Shown here piece after piece: positions 57,901 to 64,000 of a stretch of 64,000 nucleotides of DNA. Within the stretch, counting starts at the first letter, position 1. Each line of letters begins with the position of its first letter. The translations under genes and the position numbers were made by a program. Below the pieces are notes generated by a model. The model saw only the letters and a list, made by a program, of their open reading frames with translations. It did no database searches and had not been told where the DNA came from. Source of the stretch: Pipra filicauda (Eukaryota > Chordata > Aves > Passeriformes > Pipridae). Location of the stretch: NCBI RefSeq assembly GCF_003945595.2, contig NW_024104376.1, positions 186,001 through 250,000 on the forward strand, in the 5' to 3' direction.

Positions 57901-60900
57901 ACTCGGGGAACTGCAGAGCTGCAGGATAGGGCTTCTTAACAGTTCAGACTGGATTTCTATTTACTACTGCATTTCTATTTACTGCTGCATTTCTATTTAC
58001 TGCTGCATCCACATTCAAAATGTGGTGACTTGCACCTCAGGCTCAGATCTGCTGTTGGAAATGTACTCTTTAAATATAATAACTACAGTAATTTACCTCT
58101 ACATTTTACTGCAGCATGTGCAGTATGTCCAGTTTCAAATTGTTCCAGAAAAAAGTCAATGCAGATAAATCATAATTTCCTGAAAGTGTAGACAGTAACT
58201 GCGATAAACAAAACCACAATCCAATCAACATGTATGTGTGTGGCCTAGACCTCCAAAGTTTCATGTACATCTACATAGTAAACAGAGCAACCTACAAGGT
58301 CAGCAGTGGAAATTTCCAATTTGATTATCCTGGAAAACTGCAAAAGTATTAACAGAATGGCCAAAGAATTTGTTTGATCTGAGTTTGAATGCTCAGGATG
58401 TGTCCTTGAAGCCCACTACCTCTGAACGTGATCAGAAAAAGGACTGCCAATGCACAAAGAGAACATTGCTGTATTTTCTTTTGTTTCCTTTGTAGAAATA
58501 AAGACAAGAGAGAATTGGATACTGCTTTTTATCAACTTTCAATCCATCAAAACTAGTTGGGAAATTCTAATTAAGTGTTTATCAGTGATGAGCCATAATG
58601 ATATGTAACTTCACTGGCAGATCATGCAGACTGTAGCCAGGCATTTATTTTGAAAGCAGAAAAGACCAGGCCAATCAACAACCACTGACAGATACAGCAA
58701 AAACCTTTTAAAGGTTACTTCTGATGTACTGTACTATCAGATTAGTGAAATACTGAAGTAAAGAAGCGTATCTTTATCTGATTTCACTGAAGTCAACAAC
58801 ACATGACGAGTCACCTTACAATCTGAGAATTCAAATCTGCTGCTTACACAAAATCTGATCTTGAAATTCTTTTGATCTTAAGAGTAGGGAGCATTCCTAC
58901 TATTCTTGATGATTTAGTAGCAAATAAAATTTGTTCTCACATTAGAAACATGACCTTGCACAGCTTTGGAGGCTCAAAGGAGGCTACCAAGTTTCTAGTC
59001 CTTAGGGCAGATGAGTAATCAGCACAATAGCTTCTTCAGACAGTTCACAACTGATGTTTCATTTGTTTTAATAATTTCTTGAAAAAATGCTTAGATTCCC
59101 TTATAACTACCGGAGTCCACAGTTCTATTATCATGGTCAGGATGCTTTAGTAGGATTTGAAACATTTATTTTCTATATGAACCAGGAAAGGTGCTGTAAT
59201 TACACCACTGAAACCTGTAATCCAGCAATAGTTGTATTACAAGACTTCTTTTATTGTCTCAATCCTAACCTTTCATATCCATAGGCAGAAGCATACAATA
59301 AAAAACTCCTACAAACTTTTAAAGGAAAACAACACTGTCCTGGCTTTACAGGGGTTACATCAACTTGAACAAATCAAAATTATCATTTGGGGTGGTGTGC
59401 AGAGTAAAAAAACCCCAAACAACAACCCAACAAAAAACCACAGATACAGCAGGACTCAGACCCAACATGAACTTCCTCCTGGCAGCTGCTGTTCGCAGGC
59501 TGTGTTTGGCTGATGACCTAACACTTCATGTGACATGTGGGGACATAACCCACAGCTGTGGGAGGAAAACTGCATAAGGACTAACAGCTCACTCCTTCCA
59601 AGTACGAGTCACAGAACTAAGGCAGATACAAGATCTTACAGATTTACTAAGATACTGAGACCATTTCTGAACCTGTTGTCAATCTATTTCACAATAATCA
59701 CTCACTGAATTGCACCCACCCTCCGTCATTGTTGCAAGACCTCAAAGGCCCTCAGGAAATATTTTCTGCAACTCCTTTGTAAAACAAAAAACTCCTATGC
59801 ATGAAAAAATTATTTATTTATCCTTTTATTTTTCCCCATCTGTTTCTCCTCAGAAGTATATAATTTCCTAAAGATGGAACTATCTTTATTTACTCAGTCT
59901 GAAATTCATACATCTCTGCTTCTAAGAAAAATGGCATGAATAAGAAACAGGTGAAATTTTAGAAGCAAAGATTATGTGAAGTGGAACTGTTTCTAACCGT
60001 ACAAACAAAAAAAAAAAAGAAAAAATAATCTGAAGTGTTTCAAAATAATGCTTTTCAAAGGCTTATTATTTAAAATGAATTCTGTTGCAAAACCCGGCAT
60101 TTGTCTCACTTTTTATCTAGGAAAGAAAATGTATTCCAGTGTGCTGAATGTCTAAACAGCAGAGGTGAGAAGGTCATTCAGCACACAAGTGAAACTCAAG
60201 TAGCTTGTGTCTGCTGTAGGTCTACAAAAGCAGCAGTCAACTGGCCATTACTCTGACTCTTGGTCAGACTTTACCCTTTCTGACCCCTAGTGCGAACTTA
60301 ATTTGCAACAGTCCTGGAGCACAGAGCTGGCATACACAGGGTCCCATAAGTCCTATTTGTGAAGCATTTGGCAGCGTTTTGTTTATGACTTGATATTCTG
60401 TAGAGTGTGTAAACCTAGTAAAAAAATTGTTGCAAAATATCATGTAAGAGTTATAAATACTAATCCTCAGCGGATCAGCTTTGCAGTTGCTTGCCCTGGA
60501 TGCATCATTCTTTGCCATAACAGAAAATGTGATGGTTGACCATAGCTCTGAGAACAAAATTCAAAGGAGCTCTGAGGTTCAAGGTAAAGGTTGTGCAGAT
60601 ATAGGCTTCTAAGTTCATGAGAGCAACCTATACGCAGCCTGCCCCTTTACTCTGTTGAAATAAGGCAAAAAGTTGTGAGTTTTGCTACTCTACATCTCTA
60701 ACAGCAAAGCCATCCTGGTGGAGTTCGCTGTATAGGCACGTGTCATTAACTGGAGGCCATCTGGAATCCAGAAACCAGACCTCTCTGTGTTTTAATGTCC
60801 CCACACAAACTTAATTGCTTAGCTGAGCAGTTACAGCAGTTACCTGTATTAAAAAAAATAAAAATGACAAAGAAACAAACAAAGCCTGTTAGTGGTTGGA

Positions 60901-62777
60901 GCATCTGCCAAGGAAGTAAAAACGTTAAGTCCTAGGCTCTAACAGAATATGAGCTTACAGCTTCCATACCGCTGGCAAGCACTAAGGCACCAGCCTCAGC
61001 AGGATTCTCGGAGCAGAAGCATCCACCAGCCCTTCTCTTAAATGGGGCCACTAAATTGCCAGGTCACAGAGAAAGCAGATGAGGTCACCTGTCAGCATAG
61101 CTCAGGACCTAGGGCCCTCAGGATGGAACCAACACCCCAGATCCTGCTGCTAAGGTCTACTTCTGTTTTACATTAGGCAGTCACTGGATAAAAACAGAAA
61201 AACAAGGAAGAGGGTAATTACGCTGAATTCTAAAGCCAAAAACTTCACTTTTACACAATGCAGTATTGCAACCATAAAACCTTGTTCTGGATCTGTACGA
61301 AGACCTCTCAGAATGCTTAGTACATTGTGACATTACCTCAGCTTAGCTCCACTGGCACATTCTGGAACTAAACTTTAGAAATGTGGTTAAAATATTTTGA
61401 GGAAATGAGACTGCCCACTGAATTTCTTTGCCATTGACAGATCAGCAAAGAAGATGAAAGTTCATCAGTGAAGTTCAGCCTGCCTTAAGGTTTCTAAGAA
61501 ACACAATGCTTTGACAATAATTTTGTCAAGTATTCTATGAAAAAAGATACTAAGATGTACTAAAAGAAAGGAAGTGCTTGAAATGAAACCATTTTGCTCA
61601 CAGATGCCATATTTTCAACTTTGAAAAGCCCTTTTAAGTATCTTTGAGGCTTGTGTTTTTTAACTGCTAATGTTAAGTCATAAATCATTAATATTTGATA
61701 TTTTTTTTAACCTGAAGAGTCCTGCTATTTTCTTTAATCTCCAAAATTATTACATTTTAAATGACACATATGGCAAAAGAACTTTTACCTAATTGCGTAT
61801 GGGGTTCTACTTCAACTTTGTGTTCTTTTATTCATTCCTTAGCTTTTCACTTTTATAAGCATGGTATATACTTGTCTTACTTAGATATGTGTGAAAATAC
61901 ACATGTATCTATACACATGTATCTATACATATGCTGGAAGGTAAAGAAATGTTCTTATGCACCCTTTATATATTTCCTGGAATTTTGATAACATTTAACA
62001 CTTACCAACACTATATGTATGGAAATAAGCAGCAGCAAAAAACACTCCACAACTGAAATAGTTAAAAAATCATAAAATCATTTTGCCAATAAAGTTACTC
62101 ATACCTGGTGTGGATGGTCTCTCCAGCATATTCAAATGATGGTAAATAAAGGCTTGACTGTCATGAACTGTGTCCATATCAATTTCTTCCTCCTCTTGAG
62201 AGTTTGAGAACTAAGATACCAGGAAAAAAAACAAGCAGATGCTAATAACTCATAAAAACATCACTAAATAGAACTTAAAATATTTAATTTTTGAGGTAAA
62301 CTGGGGGTGAGAGGGAAAGGAAGTGATATCTACCACTGCAAAGGAATAATAATTCAATAAAATTAAAAAGGGTCAGTTACTTTTCTTCTTTCTAATTTAC
62401 TGTGAAGCTGTGTGAACAAGAGCATTATCTGTCAACTTTAGTTCTTGCCAGCCAATAAAGAATCTGATAGGAAATGATTTTGCCAAAGTAAGCATAACAG
62501 CTGCTGTACACATATACACAGCATGTCTTTTGTTTGAACACAGCTTCAAGGGAAGTCAGCAGATGCCACTGCTGTTATTCTGAACACCCTACAACATTGT
62601 GCAAGTTGAATTTCCATTTCTTACTCTGATTTTGAGTTTGACTTTACTGTCTTCATTCTTCTCTAGTATTTGCCCTGGCTCCAATGGAGACCCGAGTGGC
62701 ATATCAGCCTTCCTCTTCACCCCCTGCTGATGACCAGAAATGCTGGATGCTGTTTCCTTAATAAGATGATCATCCTC
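51642..62777 (-). CDS. TAF2: TAF2 (TFIID subunit 2), 3' exons including the C-terminus; 5' truncated
   Basis: TAF2 is the large TFIID subunit that contacts core-promoter DNA near the initiator; it acts in the nucleus. Three minus-strand exons are seen. 62625-62777 (51 codons) contains EDDHLIKETASS, GVKRKADMPLGSPLEPGQI and KVKLKIR. 62105-62210 contains SQEEEEIDMDTVHDSQAF and HHLNMLERPSTPG. 51642-51907 ends in the basic tail and RSIRSPSLSD with TGA at 51644-51642. These strings match the mammalian TAF2 C-terminus. The aminopeptidase-like body lies beyond the right edge. In mammals about 40 residues (LSKYRP... to ...ARKGT) lie between the last two exons seen here; I found no such exon in the 10.2-kb intron. 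The visible exons nevertheless join in frame (G/GT). Confidence 0.95.
54941..55007. repeat. Imperfect tandem duplication, period about 33-35 bases
   Basis: A block containing cagccagcactgagtacaca occurs twice, each preceded by an aatctaat stretch. Intronic. Confidence 0.85.
56439..56503 (-). other. Exon-like segment in TAF2 intron (possible poison or cryptic exon)
   Basis: 65 bases between a strong acceptor (GTTCTCTTTTTAG) and a strong donor (TTG/GTAAGC). Inserted between the flanking TAF2 exons it would shift the frame and stop early in the last exon. It does not encode the missing TAF2 segment. Use as an exon is unproven. Confidence 0.25.
57831..57868. repeat. 17-base tandem duplication
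   Basis: Unit tggcagagaaccactaa twice, plus four bases of a third copy. Confidence 0.9.
57953..58006. repeat. 18-base tandem repeat, three copies
   Basis: Unit atttctatttactgctgc; the first copy differs by one base. Confidence 0.92.
59408..59447. repeat. A/C-rich low-complexity tract
   Basis: Short AAACCCC / CAACAACCC units, like the tract at 17,947-18,027. Confidence 0.8.
61899..61926. repeat. 14-base tandem duplication
   Basis: Unit acacatgtatctat occurs twice, head to tail, followed by acatatg. Confidence 0.9.
62105..62210 (-). CDS. TAF2: TAF2 penultimate exon seen in this window
   Basis: 106 nt, from TTC after TATCTTAG to CCAG before GTATGAG; 35 codons plus one base. It encodes FSNSQEEEEIDMDTVHDSQ, then AFIYHHLNMLERPSTP. 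The acidic stretch EEEEIDMD is conserved in TAF2. Confidence 0.95.
62211..62624. other. TAF2 intron (414 bases)
   Basis: Intron between the KVKLKIR exon and the EEEEIDMD exon; nothing else seen. Confidence 0.9.
62625..62777 (-). CDS. TAF2: TAF2 upstream exon (KVKLKIR exon)
   Basis: 153 nt, phase 0 at both ends, acceptor CTGCTTCAG, donor AGA/GTAAGA. It encodes EDDHLIKETASSISGHQQ, GVKRKADMPLGSPLEPGQI and LEKNEDSKVKLKIR. It joins directly to FSNSQ of the next exon. Confidence 0.95.
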
Positions 62778-64000
62778 CTGAAGCAGCATTAAAAGACCAA
62801 AATTAGAAGGTAGCAAGATCCATGTTTCAGAGAAAGAGACCTGATAGCAGAAAAATCTTCTGAGTAAAGTGGGTGATTTGAACAAAGTTTTCCCTGTAGT
62901 ACTGGCAAAAAGTATTTTCTAAAACCCTGTATGGATTTGTGCCAACCACTTCTACAAACTAGTTTCTCTTTACTTCTATCCCTGCTCCCTCTGCATATCT
63001 AGCATTGGCATCTTTTCTGTCGCTTCTCACAATCATGGTACTGTTGGTTGCAACAACATTTGCTGCCTCTGAATAGCCTTTCTATAAATCTGTGCCTCGT
63101 GGACTCTACTTATGCCAAATCTCAGTTGAAAAACTATGACAGCCTCCGATCTACACATGGGATTTAGCTAAATCTTCTACTTAGTTATAAAAGCTAACTC
63201 TTACTTTATTGAGTACAAATCATAATGTGTACTTATAGCTTGGTTGTTTTTTTTTTTAATTTACAATAATTATTAAAAAGAATTAAAGTATTTTGTAATT
63301 ACTGCTTAGATTATAAAAAATATCAAGGTCAAAAAAATATAAAAATAGGAGACTCTACTAAGTTATACATATAGTCATGAAAACAGGTATTCCAACAAGT
63401 CCAATACACAAAATATTGAAGGGAAAATAAAGTATCCACAGAAGTAAACATAATTAAAAGCTCACTACAACCTAGATAAAAGGCATATATATCACAGACT
63501 CTCAAGAGCATACGCTCCTCCACCAAACTGCTCTTTCTCTATCCTACAAAGGGCACTCTAGTCCCACAAACTCTTGCCCTGAACAATTCAAATTCTATTT
63601 CATAAAGTGGGTAACTTTTACCATCCTCAGCAAATTCAGTGTCACAAGTCTATCAGTACTTATTTTAACATGTTTATGCTCTCAGATTACATCTACTTTA
63701 AAGAATCCAGTTAATCTGATGAATTCTACCACCTGTTTATTCTTTTTTTCCCCTCAAATACATATTTCCTTTTTAAATTCCCTATTATTTAGGCCATTAC
63801 ACTGCTATGGTGAAACACTTTTGGATGAACTTTGTCTGAGAGGCAGTTTTTGTTTGTGATTTTTGTTTTTACAAGGAAAATCAGTTCCCTTAATTTTGGG
63901 GGAGTAACAGTGAAAACAGTAACCTTAAAGTAAGGGGTAGAAGAACGGAGATGAGGCACAGGAGAAGATATGATGGGTGAAATGTAAATTGAGGCTTATA
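62778..64000. other. TAF2 intron (partial) to right edge
   Basis: AT-rich sequence upstream of the KVKLKIR exon. No further TAF2 exon recognised before the edge. Confidence 0.75.

Larger units (their letters stand above)
51908..62104. other. TAF2 intron (about 10.2 kb), possibly hiding one exon
   Basis: AT-rich. It contains tandem repeats at 54,941-55,007, 57,831-57,868, 57,953-58,006 and 61,899-61,926, an A/C-rich tract at 59,408-59,447 and an exon-like segment at 56,439-56,503. The exon expected from mammalian TAF2 was looked for on the minus strand and not found. No other gene or recognisable transposon. Confidence 0.6.

Overview
The window is nuclear DNA from a bird. Three CR1 LINE 3' ends and one older CR1 piece carry the avian CR1 tail. 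There is also an avian-type endogenous-retrovirus LTR, and the two recognisable genes are vertebrate neighbours (ENPP2 and TAF2, adjacent on human 8q24). The species cannot be fixed from the sequence. No prokaryotic feature, CRISPR array, rRNA or tRNA was seen.

Left part (1 to about 11.3 kb): the 5' end of ENPP2 (autotaxin) on the minus strand. Five coding exons give residues 1-157: signal peptide, furin site and both somatomedin-B domains. The catalytic phosphodiesterase domain lies beyond the left edge. A TATA-like box and a GC-richer flank lie just upstream of the start codon.

Middle (about 11.3 to 50.9 kb): a region with no gene that I recognise. It holds CR1 copies at 13.9-14.85, 15.4-15.7 and 30.4 kb, an LTR remnant ending at 24,829, simple repeats, and stretches that may be conserved regulatory DNA. 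Two minus-strand exon sets here have good splice sites and matching phases. The stronger is a six-exon model at 41.28-49.93 kb (183 aa, ending in three cysteines, with a poly(A) signal). The weaker is a two-exon model at 21.38-22.84 kb that would encode a 137-aa single-pass membrane protein. I recognise neither protein; they are the main leads.

Right part (about 50.9 to 64 kb): the 3' end of TAF2 on the minus strand, with the last exon (His/Lys-rich tail and stop), two further exons and a poly(A) signal. One exon expected from mammalian TAF2 was not found in the 10.2-kb intron between 51.9 and 62.1 kb.

All recognised and candidate genes are on the minus strand, in transcription order TAF2, six-exon candidate, two-exon candidate, ENPP2. 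They are ordinary independent vertebrate genes, so no shared function follows from the order.
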